From Pseudomonas sputi (GTDB taxonomy: Bacteria; Pseudomonadota; Gammaproteobacteria; Pseudomonadales; Pseudomonadaceae), in NCBI RefSeq assembly GCF_021603585.1, contig NZ_BQHI01000002.1:186001-250000 (forward strand): a DNA stretch of 64,000 nucleotides, read 5' to 3'. The notes under the pieces were generated by a model that saw only the letters and a program-made list of their open reading frames with translations, searched no databases and was not told the origin of the DNA. Shown in pieces: positions 1-8,584 of this stretch; the first letter of the stretch is position 1, and every line of letters starts with the position of its first letter. The position numbers and the translations under genes are program-made.

Positions 1-1
1 C

Positions 2-298
2 GTAGCCGGCCCGTTGCTGCTGGACCTGAATCGCAAGCAGGCGAGCCTCGATGAGCAACCGCTGGCGCTGACCGCCTACGAATACCGGATCCTCGAATAC
101 CTCATGCGTCATCACCAGCAAGTGGTGCCCAAGGATCGGCTGATGGAACAGTTGTACCCGGATGACGACGAGCGCGATCCGAACGTGATCGAAGTGCTGG
201 TCGGCCGTCTGCGCCGCAAGCTCGAAGGCCCGGCCGGGTTCAAACCGATCGACACCGTGCGCGGCCTCGGTTACCTGTTCAATGAGCGCTGCACTTGA
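2..298 (+). CDS. phoP: PhoP response regulator, C-terminal part (5' truncated by window edge)
   Basis: Only the last 98 or so codons are present; the reading frame is open from base 2. The fragment is the winged-helix DNA-binding domain of an OmpR/PhoP-type regulator, with the recognition-helix stretch DPNVIEVLVGRLRRKLE and the terminal wing DTVRGLGYLF. The receiver domain lies outside the window. The stop codon overlaps the TTG start of the following kinase by four bases (TTGA), so the pair is translationally coupled. The identity as PhoP of the Mg2+/antimicrobial-peptide responsive PhoPQ system rests on the sequence and on the phoQ-like kinase and dctA nearby, as in P. aeruginosa. Confidence 0.88.
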   Translation, partial: VAGPLLLDLNRKQASLDEQPLALTAYEYRILEYLMRHHQQVVPKDRLMEQLYPDDDERDPNVIEVLVGRLRRKLEGPAGFKPIDTVRGLGYLFNERCT

Positions 299-1641
299 TC
301 CGCTCCCTTCGCGTCCGGCTGATGCTCGCCGCCACCACTCTGGCGGTGTTGTTCATGCTCGCGTTGCTCCCGGCGATGCAGGGCGCGTTCAGCCTGGCGC
401 TGCAGGACTCGATCGAGCAGCGGCTGGCGTCCGACGTCACTACGCTGATCTCCGCCGCGCGGGTTGAAAACAACCACCTGATGATGCCGGCACAGTTGCC
501 CGACGAGCGCTTCAACCTCACCGACAATCGCTTGCTTGGCTACATCTACGACCGCGAAGGGCATCTGGTCTGGCGTTCGAAGGGCACCCAGGAAGAGAAG
601 ATCAACTACACACCGCGCTACGACGGCCTCGGCAACGAGTTCGCGCGAATCCGCGAGGCCAACGGTCAGGAATTCTTCGTCTACGACGTTGAAGTCAAAC
701 TGCTCGGCGGCAAGAGCGCAGCCTTCAGTATCGTGGCCCTGCAACCGGTGCGCGAGTACGAAACCACCCTCGAAGGCCTGCGGGAAAACCTCTACCTCGG
801 TTTCGGTGCGGCGCTGCTGGTGCTGCTGGCGCTGCTGTGGATCGGCCTGACCTGGGGCTTGAAAGCCTTGCGCCGGCTCAGTCAGGAACTCGACGAAATC
901 GAAGGCGGAACCCTCGAAAGCCTCAGCGAACAACACCCGCGTGAACTGCTGCGCCTGACCGGATCGCTCAACCGCCTGCTGCACAGCGAACGTCAGCAGC
1001 GCAGCCGTTACCGCGACTCCCTCGACGATCTGGCTCACAGCCTGAAAACCCCGCTGGCGGTATTGCAAGGCGTCAGCGAAGACATGGCCCAGCGTCCCGA
1101 GGACCGCGATCAGGCCTGGGTGCTGCAAACCCAGATCGAACGCATGAGCCAGCAGATCGGCTACCAGTTGCAACGCGCCAGCCTTCGCAAAAGTGGTCTG
1201 GTGCGCCATCAGGTGCGCCTGCGCCCGGTGCTGCAAAGCCTGTGCGACACGCTGGACAAGGTCTACCGCGACAAACATGTGCGCGTCGCTTTCGATCTGC
1301 CGGAGCACTGTTACGTGCCGATCGAGCAGGGCGCCTTGCTGGAGATGATGGGCAACCTGCTGGAAAACGCCTATCGCCTGTGCCTGGGCGAGGTGCGCAT
1401 CAGCGTGCGCGAAAGCCATTGCGGACTCGACCTGTGCATCGAAGACGACGGCCCCGGCGTACCACCGGATCAGCGCGCACGGATTCTCGAACGCGGCGAA
1501 CGCCTGGATCGCCAGCATCCGGGGCAGGGGATCGGGCTGGCGGTGGTCAAGGACATCATCGAGAGCTACAGCGCGAAACTGACGCTGGGGGATTCACCGA
1601 TGGGCGGAGCGGCGTTCAGGATTCATTTCCCGACAATGTAA
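295..1641 (+). CDS. phoQ: Sensor histidine kinase PhoQ
   Basis: Inner-membrane sensor kinase of 448 residues that would phosphorylate PhoP in response to low divalent cations or cationic peptides. It has TM1 at about residues 9-29, a periplasmic sensor domain to about 165, TM2 at about 167-187, a HAMP-like linker, and the H-box LAHSLKTPL with phospho-acceptor His248. An HATPase domain follows, with N-box GNLLENAYRL and G-box GQGIGLAVVKDI. The start is a TTG overlapping the phoP stop by four bases; no better ATG exists for the conserved N-terminus. About 105 bp separate its stop from a convergent protease gene. Confidence 0.9.
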   Translation: MIRSLRVRLMLAATTLAVLFMLALLPAMQGAFSLALQDSIEQRLASDVTTLISAARVENNHLMMPAQLPDERFNLTDNRLLGYIYDREGHLVWRSKGTQEEKINYTPRYDGLGNEFARIREANGQEFFVYDVEVKLLGGKSAAFSIVALQPVREYETTLEGLRENLYLGFGAALLVLLALLWIGLTWGLKALRRLSQELDEIEGGTLESLSEQHPRELLRLTGSLNRLLHSERQQRSRYRDSLDDLAHSLKTPLAVLQGVSEDMAQRPEDRDQAWVLQTQIERMSQQIGYQLQRASLRKSGLVRHQVRLRPVLQSLCDTLDKVYRDKHVRVAFDLPEHCYVPIEQGALLEMMGNLLENAYRLCLGEVRISVRESHCGLDLCIEDDGPGVPPDQRARILERGERLDRQHPGQGIGLAVVKDIIESYSAKLTLGDSPMGGAAFRIHFPTM

Positions 1642-1746
1642 ACGTTGACCTTTCGGCCCCTGCTGGCAGCAAATCGGCGATGACATCAGCCGCATTGCTT
1701 TCACTGCTATTGTGTCAGCCCGTCATGTTCGCCGGCCTCGGCCCCG

Positions 1747-2808
1747 TCAATCAACCATGGGCTGCGGGGCCGGGCGAGAAGCTGCTTCAAGATCCAGCAG
1801 GCCCCGACCGTACGCTTCACTGTTTGCATAGATGCCTGTCCGGTTCGCGGTGCTCAGCAGGCGTTCGCGGACTTGTTGCGGCGTGAGTTCCGGATAGCGG
1901 CTTTGCAGGGCTGCGAGCGCTCCGCTAACCAGCGCGGCAGCGGGCGACGTGCCAGCGGTCTCGGTGTATTGACCATTCTTGTTGGTGGTCAACAGGCCTT
2001 GGTCGGAACCTGAGTCACCGCCCGGTACAGCGATGCACCAGGCTGCCGCCACGCCGCAGTAGTTGGATTTTGCATTGATGGTGCTGCCGTCGCTCTTGAG
2101 GGCAACCACCGCGATCCAGCCTTTTTCAAGTTCAGGCAGGGCGAGCGGCAAACCAGGCTCGGCCAAGGGTTCCCGTTTCAACTCGTTTCCGGTCGGGAAC
2201 ACGAAGACTGCCCCTTCCTGAACCATATTCCGCGCTGTGGCCAATGATTCCGGCATGACCTGGTTGTAGCGCGCCTCATTGATCTCGGTCGCCGGGATGG
2301 CGTTGGCCCAGGAGTTGTTGAAGATTCGCGCGCCCTTGTCGAAACCAGCTTGCCAGGATTGGGCTATCTCGCTATCAAAGAAAAATGGTTCGTTGTCGTC
2401 ACCGAAGCGATAGGGGATCAACTGAGCGCCGAAGGCAATACCGTGCATGCCTTTGTCGTCCTTGTTGGCCGCCAGAATGCCGGCCATCTGGGTGCCGTGA
2501 CCAATTCGGTCGAGGGTGCCGACCCGGTTTTCGACATAATCGAATCCCGGATCCCTCAGCCTGCCCTGAAACTCCGGCAGATTGTCGTTTAAACCCGAGT
2601 CGACAACGGCTACAGCCACATCCTGACCGGTGCCGCCACGAGCATAGAGAGCCGACGCATTGACGATTGCCAGAGCTTTCTGAGCCCGATATTCAGGCGT
2701 CTCGTACGGCGTTGGATCAATGGAAGGCTGTACTGGATTTACCAGGCACCCCGTTAACAGGAATGGCAAGGCAAGTGTGGTGAGGGTTGCAATGGGTGAT
2801 TGAAGCAT
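1747..2808 (-). CDS. S8 family (subtilisin-like) serine protease, lipoprotein
   Basis: Predicted 353-residue subtilase with the full catalytic set: Asp70 (VAVVDSG), His104 (GHGTQMAG), oxyanion Asn208 (PTGNE) and Ser288 (AGTSPAAA). The start chosen is the ATG giving MLQSPIATL, because it yields a clean lipoprotein signal peptide ending in LLTGC (lipidated Cys21); a longer frame upstream adds an implausible hydrophilic N-terminus. There is little room between Cys21 and the catalytic domain, so no classical inhibitory propeptide is evident. The residue after Cys is Leu, which suggests outer-membrane sorting. The gene converges with phoQ; its substrate is unknown. Confidence 0.85.
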   Translation of the reverse strand: MLQSPIATLTTLALPFLLTGCLVNPVQPSIDPTPYETPEYRAQKALAIVNASALYARGGTGQDVAVAVVDSGLNDNLPEFQGRLRDPGFDYVENRVGTLDRIGHGTQMAGILAANKDDKGMHGIAFGAQLIPYRFGDDNEPFFFDSEIAQSWQAGFDKGARIFNNSWANAIPATEINEARYNQVMPESLATARNMVQEGAVFVFPTGNELKREPLAEPGLPLALPELEKGWIAVVALKSDGSTINAKSNYCGVAAAWCIAVPGGDSGSDQGLLTTNKNGQYTETAGTSPAAALVSGALAALQSRYPELTPQQVRERLLSTANRTGIYANSEAYGRGLLDLEAASRPAPQPMVD

Positions 2809-2967
2809 GGTCGTTCCTTCATGAAGCTCCGTGCGCATCAGGCTTCCTGCCAGATGCAAAGGTTGCGGAGGGTGATTGTCTTGAAGGGGAACCCTATCAG
2901 CAGAAAGGAAGGTTCAGCAGGGAGGCAAAGTGCCCAGTTTGTTTCCTTCTATGGCGAATGACCTTTT

Positions 2968-3966
2968 TCAGAGTTCTTGCGCCCGATAAGCCCCTGGCGT
3001 CAGCCCCGTCCACTTCTTGAACGCCCGGTGAAACGCCGACGGCTCGGAAAACCCGAGCTGTTCGGCGATCTGTTGCAACGACAGATCGGCCCGCCCCAGG
3101 TGATAGATCGCAATGTCCCGTCGCAACTGATCCTTCAATTCCTGAAAACTGGTGCCTTCCTCGCGCAAATGCCGGCGCAGGGTTTGCGGGCTGATGTGCA
3201 GGTGCGCGGCCACGGCTTCCAGATCCGGCCAGCGCGCGCTGTCTTGGCTGAGCAAGCGCCGCAGCCGGCTGCTCAGGCTGTTGCCGTCGTCCGGGCGGGA
3301 CAGCAGGTCGGCGGGGGAGCGTTCGAGGAAATGTTTGAGGGTGCGTTCGTCCTGCAACAGCGGCATGTGCAGGTAACGGCTGTGAAACAGCAGGCTGCTG
3401 TGCGTTGCCGAAAATGCCAGCGGGCAGGAAAACAGCAGATCGTATTCCGCCCCGTGCGCCGGTTTCGGGTAGCTGAAACTGGCCTGTTCAAGACGGATCC
3501 GCTGGCCGATCAGCCAACTGCCGAGGCGATGCCAGATCACCAGCAGGCTTTCGCTGAGAAAGTGATCCGGATCCCACAATTGCGCATCGTCGAGGCTCAG
3601 GCGCACCCATTCGTCTTCATGGGTCAGGGTCAGGCGCGGGGCTTCGGGGAATAGGCTGTAAAACAGCAAGCCGCGTTGCAGAGCCTTCTCCAGGCTGCGG
3701 CAATGAATGATCGCATGGCACATCATGGCGAAGCTGCCGGGTTTGCTCGGCGCGTTGCCGAAGCCCAGGTATTCGTCGTCCAGCGCCAGCCACAGGTTCT
3801 GGATCAGTTGGGTGAATTGCTCCGGGGGGATCCGCGCGCGCGGCTCGTCGAGCAGTTCGGGGCTGATGCCCAGTTGCTGCAGCAGGTCCGAATAGTCGTA
3901 ACCCGAGCGCCGTGCGCCACCCAGGGCGGCGCGGGCAAAGTGACTGGCGATGGTGCGTTCGCGCAT
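2968..3966 (-). CDS. AraC family transcriptional regulator
   Basis: A 332-residue regulator with an N-terminal ligand/oligomerisation domain of the arabinose-binding-like type (about residues 20-205) and a C-terminal double helix-turn-helix (about 235-330), ending in the AraC signature LSLQQIAEQLGFSEPSAFHRAFKKW. The ATG chosen (MRERTIASHF) is preceded by a strong AGGAAGGA ribosome site; longer in-frame extensions lack one. It is divergent from dctA and shares its 350-bp upstream region. A regulator also lies beside dctA in P. aeruginosa, but control of dctA by this protein is not shown by the sequence. Confidence 0.85.
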   Translation of the reverse strand: MRERTIASHFARAALGGARRSGYDYSDLLQQLGISPELLDEPRARIPPEQFTQLIQNLWLALDDEYLGFGNAPSKPGSFAMMCHAIIHCRSLEKALQRGLLFYSLFPEAPRLTLTHEDEWVRLSLDDAQLWDPDHFLSESLLVIWHRLGSWLIGQRIRLEQASFSYPKPAHGAEYDLLFSCPLAFSATHSSLLFHSRYLHMPLLQDERTLKHFLERSPADLLSRPDDGNSLSSRLRRLLSQDSARWPDLEAVAAHLHISPQTLRRHLREEGTSFQELKDQLRRDIAIYHLGRADLSLQQIAEQLGFSEPSAFHRAFKKWTGLTPGAYRAQEL

Positions 3967-4024
3967 GGGCGGCAGATCCTTCCTCTGGCGACCGATGGTA
4001 GCGGCTGCCTTTGACCGGTAACAA

Positions 4025-4038
4025 GGCGGATTTCCGCC
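4025..4038. promoter_or_regulatory. Palindromic upstream activator site 1 for dctA (DctD-like)
   Basis: GGCGGATTTCCGCC. It matches the core of a second palindrome 41 bp downstream in opposite orientation, about four helical turns centre to centre. The form GCGGA-NN-TCCGC resembles DctD operators recalled from rhizobia. Assignment to DctD is inference. Confidence 0.6.
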
Positions 4039-4064
4039 AAATTGTAGGACGAGGTCGCGGGAGT

Positions 4065-4080
4065 TGGCGGAAATCCGCCA
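4065..4080. promoter_or_regulatory. Palindromic upstream activator site 2 for dctA (DctD-like)
   Basis: TGGCGGAAATCCGCCA, a palindrome broken only at the central AA, about 80 bp upstream of the sigma-54 -24 element. This is a typical distance for an enhancer-binding protein. It pairs with the site at 4025-4038. Confidence 0.62.
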
Positions 4081-4158
4081 CACTTGAGTCACCGAACAGT
4101 GACACAGAAAAAACCGCATCCCCTGATATCAAAAGGCTTACAGCGATTTGCACCAAAG

Positions 4159-4173
4159 TGGCACGACGTTTGC
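4159..4173 (+). promoter_or_regulatory. Sigma-54 (RpoN) -24/-12 promoter of dctA
   Basis: TGGCAC-GACGT-TTGC matches the RpoN consensus TGGCAC-N5-TTGC exactly, with GG (4160-4161) and GC (4172-4173) ten bases apart. The predicted transcription start is near 4185, leaving a leader of about 135 nt before the dctA start codon. RpoN plus DctBD control of dctA is established in Pseudomonas and rhizobia. Confidence 0.85.
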
Positions 4174-4319
4174 GATAAGAGCGACAGAAGCGTGCGCCGA
4201 GCCGGTCCGGAAAAGCGCCGTTCGACACAACAAATCCCTCCAGTGCAGGAGGGTTCGCAATTCAAGTGTCGCGTTCAACAGATGGATGTTGCCACGCGGG
4301 ACTCTTGAGGAACTTTGCA

Positions 4320-5654
4320 ATGACGACTCGTCAGCCACTGTACAAATCCCTGTATTTCCAGGTGATCGTTGCCATCGCCATCGGCATCCTGCTCGGTCAC
4401 TTCTACCCACAGACCGGTGTGGCGCTCAAGCCACTGGGTGACGGGTTCATCAAACTGATCAAAATGGTCATTGCGCCGATCATCTTCTGTACCGTTGTCA
4501 GCGGCATCGCCGGCATGCAGAACATGAAGTCCGTGGGCAAGACCGGCGGCTACGCGCTGCTGTACTTCGAAATCGTTTCCACCATTGCCCTGCTGATCGG
4601 TCTGGTCGTGGTCAACGTTGTGCAACCGGGCGCCGGCATGCACATCGACGTGACCACCCTGGACGCCTCGAAAATCGCCACCTATGTGACGGCCAGTAAA
4701 GACCAGAGCATCGTTGGCTTCCTCCTCAACGTGATCCCGAACACCATCGTCGGCGCGTTTGCCACCGGTGACATCCTGCAAGTGTTGATGTTCTCGGTGA
4801 TCTTCGGCTATGCGCTGCATCGTCTGGGTTCGTACGGTCGTCCGCTGCTGGACCTGATCGATCGTTTCGCCCACGTCATGTTCAACATCATCAACATGAT
4901 CATGAAGCTGGCGCCGCTGGGTGCGCTGGGTGCCATGGCCTTCACCATCGGTGCCTACGGTGTCGGCTCGCTGGTGCAGTTGGGCCAGTTGATGATCTGC
5001 TTCTACATCACCTGCATCCTGTTCGTGCTGGTGGTTCTGGGCTCGATCTGCCGGGCTCATGGTTTCAGCGTGCTGAAGCTGGTGCGCTACATCCGTGAAG
5101 AACTGTTGATCGTACTGGGTACGTCCTCCTCCGAATCGGCGCTGCCACGCATGCTGATCAAGATGGAGCGTCTGGGCGCGAAGAAATCGGTGGTGGGTCT
5201 GGTCATCCCGACCGGCTACTCGTTCAACCTCGACGGTACCTCGATCTACTTGACCATGGCGGCCGTGTTCATCGCTCAGGCGACCGACACCCACATGGAC
5301 ATCACCCATCAGATCACCCTGCTGCTGGTGCTGCTGCTGTCCTCCAAAGGCGCAGCCGGTGTGACCGGTTCGGGCTTCATCGTACTGGCGGCCACTCTGT
5401 CGGCCGTAGGTCACCTGCCGGTGGCCGGTCTGGCGCTGATCCTGGGTATCGACCGCTTCATGTCCGAAGCCCGTGCCCTGACCAACCTGGTCGGCAACGC
5501 TGTAGCGACCATCGTCGTGGCCAAGTGGGTCAAGGAGCTGGACACCGACGTGCTGCAATCCGAGCTGGCCTCGGGCGGTCGCGGTATCTCCGACGAGCGT
5601 GAAGAAGACGACCTGGGCGTGGCCGAAGGCCCGACCCCGAGCAGTGTGAAGTAA
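4320..5654 (+). CDS. dctA: C4-dicarboxylate transport protein DctA
   Basis: A 444-residue inner-membrane proton or sodium symporter of the DAACS family that takes up succinate, fumarate and malate. Visible signatures are the hydrophobic N-terminal helix [19 protein letters not shown], the serine-rich reentrant loop [10 protein letters not shown], and the substrate/cation motif [15 protein letters not shown] second reentrant stretch, [13 protein letters not shown], follows. The ATG at 4320 ([10 protein letters not shown]) is preceded by GAGGAA at suitable spacing; upstream in-frame codons do not belong to the family. It is expressed from the RpoN promoter described above and followed by a strong terminator. 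The acidic C-terminal tail is usual for Pseudomonas DctA. Confidence 0.95.
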   Translation: MTTRQPLYKSLYFQVIVAIAIGILLGHFYPQTGVALKPLGDGFIKLIKMVIAPIIFCTVVSGIAGMQNMKSVGKTGGYALLYFEIVSTIALLIGLVVVNVVQPGAGMHIDVTTLDASKIATYVTASKDQSIVGFLLNVIPNTIVGAFATGDILQVLMFSVIFGYALHRLGSYGRPLLDLIDRFAHVMFNIINMIMKLAPLGALGAMAFTIGAYGVGSLVQLGQLMICFYITCILFVLVVLGSICRAHGFSVLKLVRYIREELLIVLGTSSSESALPRMLIKMERLGAKKSVVGLVIPTGYSFNLDGTSIYLTMAAVFIAQATDTHMDITHQITLLLVLLLSSKGAAGVTGSGFIVLAATLSAVGHLPVAGLALILGIDRFMSEARALTNLVGNAVATIVVAKWVKELDTDVLQSELASGGRGISDEREEDDLGVAEGPTPSSVK

Positions 5655-5669
5655 GCATCGCTTGAATGG

Positions 5670-5696
5670 AAAAACCCGCTTCGGCGGGTTTTTTCT
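5670..5696 (+). terminator. Rho-independent terminator of dctA
   Basis: Stem AACCCGC / GCGGGTT with a TTCG tetraloop followed by a T-rich tract, 16 bp after the dctA stop codon. Confidence 0.88.
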
Positions 5697-5799
5697 TGCC
5701 TGCTGTTTGAGCGCAACGGTCAGCGCAACTGATGCATCCGGTAATTGCCCCATCGCCGATGGCTGCCTAGGCTGCAGGCATCGTTGATGGAGATTGCCC

Positions 5800-6981
5800 A
5801 TGTCTGCACCGCTGGCCTCACTGAAAATTCTGGATTTCTCGACCCTGCTGCCGGGGCCGTTCGCCTCGCTGTTGCTGGCGGACATGGGCGCCGAAGTGCT
5901 GCGCATCGAATCGCCGACCCGCCTCGACCTGGTGCGGGTGTTGCCGCCTCACGATCACGGGGGCTCGGCCAGTCACGCTTATCTCAACCGCAACAAGCGC
6001 AGCCTGGCGCTGGACCTCAAGCAGCCCGAGGCGCTGGAGCTGGTCAAACAGCTGCTGGCGGACTACGACATCGTGCTGGAGCAGTTTCGTCCCGGGGTGA
6101 TGGAGCGGCTGGGGCTGGGTTACGAGGTGCTGAAGGCGATCAATCCGAAGCTGATTTATGTGTCGATCACCGGTTACGGCCAGACCGGGCCCTACAAGGA
6201 CCGCGCCGGCCACGACATCAACTATCTGGCGCTGGCCGGGCTCTCCAGTTATACCGGGCGCGCCGACAATGGGCCGTTGCCACTGGGCATGCAGGTGGCG
6301 GACATTGCTGGCGGCTCGCTGCACGGGGTGATCGGCCTGTTGGCAGCGGTGATTTCCCGCCAGCAAACCGGGCAGGGCACACACCTGGACGTGAGCATGA
6401 CCGACTGCGCGTTCAGCCTGAACGCCATGGCCGGTGCCGGGTATCTGGCCTGCGGCGAGGAGCCGGGTTGGGAAGATCAGATGCTCAATGGCGGCAGTTT
6501 CTACGATTACTACCGCTCCCGCGACGGACGCTGGATGTCGGTGGGCAGTCTGGAACCGGCCTTCATGCAGCCACTGTGTACGGCGCTGGGAAGGCCGGAA
6601 CTGGCGGCGCAGGGCTTGTCACCCAGACCCGAACAGCAACGGGCGCTCAAGGAAGCCTTGAAAGTCGAGTTCGAGAAGCATGACTTTGCTGAACTGTGCG
6701 AGTTGTTCGCCGGGATCGACGCCTGTGTCGAACCGGTGTTGAACCTGAGCGAGGCGGTGCAGCATCCGCAATTGCAGGCGCGGGAACTGGTGACGCCGGT
6801 GCCGCGTGGAGATGGCTCGGCGCAGGCGCAGATCGCGTGCCCGCTGAAGTTCTCCGAGGCATTGCCGGCGCCGCGGCATGTTGGCGCGGCGCTGGGGCAG
6901 CATACGGATCAGGTGTTGGCGGAGTTGGGGTTGAGCCCTGAGCGGATTGCCGAATTACGTGCCGCGAAAGTCGTCGCGTAG
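5800..6981 (+). CDS. CaiB/BaiF family enzyme, probable alpha-methylacyl-CoA racemase
   Basis: A 393-residue class III CoA-transferase fold protein. Three positions match the catalytic residues of mycobacterial alpha-methylacyl-CoA racemase with conserved spacing: His138 (AGHDINYL), Asp168 (QVADIAGG) and Glu252 (SVGSLEP). The product is therefore more likely a racemase of 2-methyl-branched acyl-CoAs than a CoA transferase. The ATG at 5800 has GGAG eight bases upstream; an in-frame TTG six bases earlier is less likely. It appears monocistronic, convergent with sprT, and a short palindromic repeat lies just after the stop. Confidence 0.82.
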   Translation: MSAPLASLKILDFSTLLPGPFASLLLADMGAEVLRIESPTRLDLVRVLPPHDHGGSASHAYLNRNKRSLALDLKQPEALELVKQLLADYDIVLEQFRPGVMERLGLGYEVLKAINPKLIYVSITGYGQTGPYKDRAGHDINYLALAGLSSYTGRADNGPLPLGMQVADIAGGSLHGVIGLLAAVISRQQTGQGTHLDVSMTDCAFSLNAMAGAGYLACGEEPGWEDQMLNGGSFYDYYRSRDGRWMSVGSLEPAFMQPLCTALGRPELAAQGLSPRPEQQRALKEALKVEFEKHDFAELCELFAGIDACVEPVLNLSEAVQHPQLQARELVTPVPRGDGSAQAQIACPLKFSEALPAPRHVGAALGQHTDQVLAELGLSPERIAELRAAKVVA

Positions 6982-7001
6982 CTCGCAGCTCCCAGTTAGA
7001 A

Positions 7002-7031
7002 GATCGTTCCCACGCAGAGCGTGGGAACGAG
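7002..7031. repeat. Short palindromic intergenic element, copy 1
   Basis: Perfect 10-bp arms GTTCCCACGC and GCGTGGGAAC around AGA, preceded by GATC. It lies between the convergent racemase-like and sprT genes. The same element recurs at 10167 and 12193. REP-like or terminator function is inferred. Confidence 0.85.
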
Positions 7032-7039
7032 ATGGGGAA

Positions 7040-7534
7040 TTACTCGACCCGCATCTCGCCACTGAACACCAGCGTGTGGCGACAGCGTCGGCACAAATAG
7101 CGCCGACCTTGCCGGACCAGGCTATGGCGCTGCGCCGAAAACGGAAAATCACTGTCGGCACACGGGCATTTATAGATGTAACGGGTCACGCTGCGACGTT
7201 TGACTTCATAGGTGTGGCAGCGATCCGGCGACAATTCGTAGACGCCACGCATGATCAGTTGCCACTCCTCGCCGTGGGGCTGGATGCGGTCGCCGAACAG
7301 TTGATGGGCGATCAGGTGCGCGACTTCGTGGGCCACGGTCTGCTTGAGGAAGTGTTCGGTGTTTTCCCGGTACAGCTGCGGATTGAAGCGCAGCAGGTTC
7401 TCGTGCAGATGCGCGACCCCGGCTTTTTGCCCGCGCAGCTTGAGGCTCACCACGGGGCGTTTGAAAGAACGTTTGAAAAAGGATTCAGCGAGTTGGAAAC
7501 AGTCTTCGACGCGGGTATTGAGTTGCTCGGGCAT
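7040..7534 (-). CDS. sprT: SprT-like zinc metalloprotease family protein
   Basis: A 164-residue SprT family protein with the gluzincin motif HEVAH (His69, Glu70, His73) in QTVAHEVAHLIAH, and a C-terminal zinc ribbon made by CPC (about residue 123) and CRRCRH (about 148). SprT proteins resemble the protease core of SPRTN; the bacterial role is poorly defined. The ATG giving MPEQLNTRV is the only start that fits the family. It converges with the racemase-like gene 59 bp away. Confidence 0.88.
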   Translation of the reverse strand: MPEQLNTRVEDCFQLAESFFKRSFKRPVVSLKLRGQKAGVAHLHENLLRFNPQLYRENTEHFLKQTVAHEVAHLIAHQLFGDRIQPHGEEWQLIMRGVYELSPDRCHTYEVKRRSVTRYIYKCPCADSDFPFSAQRHSLVRQGRRYLCRRCRHTLVFSGEMRVE

Positions 7535-7633
7535 GCTTGATGGATCTCCAGAGGTTTGGAGTATGCCGCAACCTTCCAGTCTTGCGTATCACCCGACTGC
7601 CGAATGGTCGCGACGTCTGTTTCAGGCATGAGA

Positions 7634-7653
7634 AGGCCGCCTTGCGGCGGCCT
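7634..7653 (-). terminator. Hairpin downstream of the Yip1-family gene
   Basis: Stem AGGCCGCC / GGCGGCCT with a 4-nt loop, 40 bp past the stop on the minus strand. It has only a short TTCT tract, so termination is plausible rather than certain. Confidence 0.5.
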
Positions 7654-7692
7654 GTGTTGGCGGATCTTGTTCTTCTCGGGAGGAACCGCAGG

Positions 7693-8295
7693 CTAATTGG
7701 TGTAGACGGGCCCCACGCCCAGTCCCCAGACAATCACGGTGAACGCCATGATGGCCACCAGCACCACCAGACCCACCGCCAGTACCGAGCTGGAAAACAG
7801 GAAGCCCTCGTCAGACGGAATGTTCATGAAGGTCGGCAGCCCCACATACAGCAGGTAAACCGTGTAGCAGATGGCCGCCGTGCCGACGATCATCCCCAGC
7901 CACATGTGCGGGTACAGCGCCGCCAGCCCGCCGACGAACAGCGGTGTCGCGGTGTAGGTGGCAAATGCCACGCAACGGGCCAGGCTCGGGTTGGCGTCGT
8001 AGGTGCGGGCCATCCAGTGCACGAAGGCACCCATGACCGCGACCCCGCCGAGCATTGCCAGGTAGGACATGATCGTCATCCACAACGCGCTTTCGACGGT
8101 GAGCATCACCGGTGCGCGGTTGCCGATCACCCAGCCGACCTGAGTCGTGCCGATAAATGCCGAAACAGCGGGAATCGCCGCCAGAATCAGCGTGTGCGTC
8201 AGGTACATGTGGCTGATGCTTTCTTCCTGGTCGCCACGGATTTCCTTCCATTCCTGATCGGGGTGGGTAAAAAGTCCCACTACGTGATGGATCAT
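7693..8295 (-). CDS. Yip1 family integral membrane protein
   Basis: A 200-residue hydrophobic protein with a short soluble N-terminus (FTHPDQEWKEIR, typical of bacterial Yip1-domain proteins) followed by about five predicted transmembrane helices. The ATG at 8295 (MIHHVVGLF) is chosen because GAGGAG lies eight bases upstream; a GTG three codons earlier would overlap that ribosome site. The function is not known in bacteria; such proteins are linked to membrane organisation. It is divergent from ttcA, with which it shares a 290-bp intergenic region. Confidence 0.82.
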   Translation of the reverse strand: MIHHVVGLFTHPDQEWKEIRGDQEESISHMYLTHTLILAAIPAVSAFIGTTQVGWVIGNRAPVMLTVESALWMTIMSYLAMLGGVAVMGAFVHWMARTYDANPSLARCVAFATYTATPLFVGGLAALYPHMWLGMIVGTAAICYTVYLLYVGLPTFMNIPSDEGFLFSSSVLAVGLVVLVAIMAFTVIVWGLGVGPVYTN

Positions 8296-8584
8296 GCCAG
8301 TCACTCCTCTCGTTATTGCCGTCGCCCCCCAGCGGAGCGCCTACGGACCAATGCGGCCGAGCAAATACAGGTCTTCAGATTGTGTGCGACCTTATGTCGC
8401 AGTATAGAAAGGTCTTAACCGCACAGGTGATAGGGGCTTAGAGCAAATCGCGCTGTAAAACGCCGGGGTAATCGCGTCGGGGTCTGTGCGTACGGGCGCT
8501 GCAGGTGGCGACAACCTGTGGCCACAAGCGAAGTGTTTTTGCGTAAAATGCCCGCCTTTCGTCACACCTCACGGATTTCGCGTC

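Noticed and set aside
271-1518. Minus-strand frame opposite phoQ
   Set aside because: PhoQ has all kinase boxes on the plus strand; the other frame has none.
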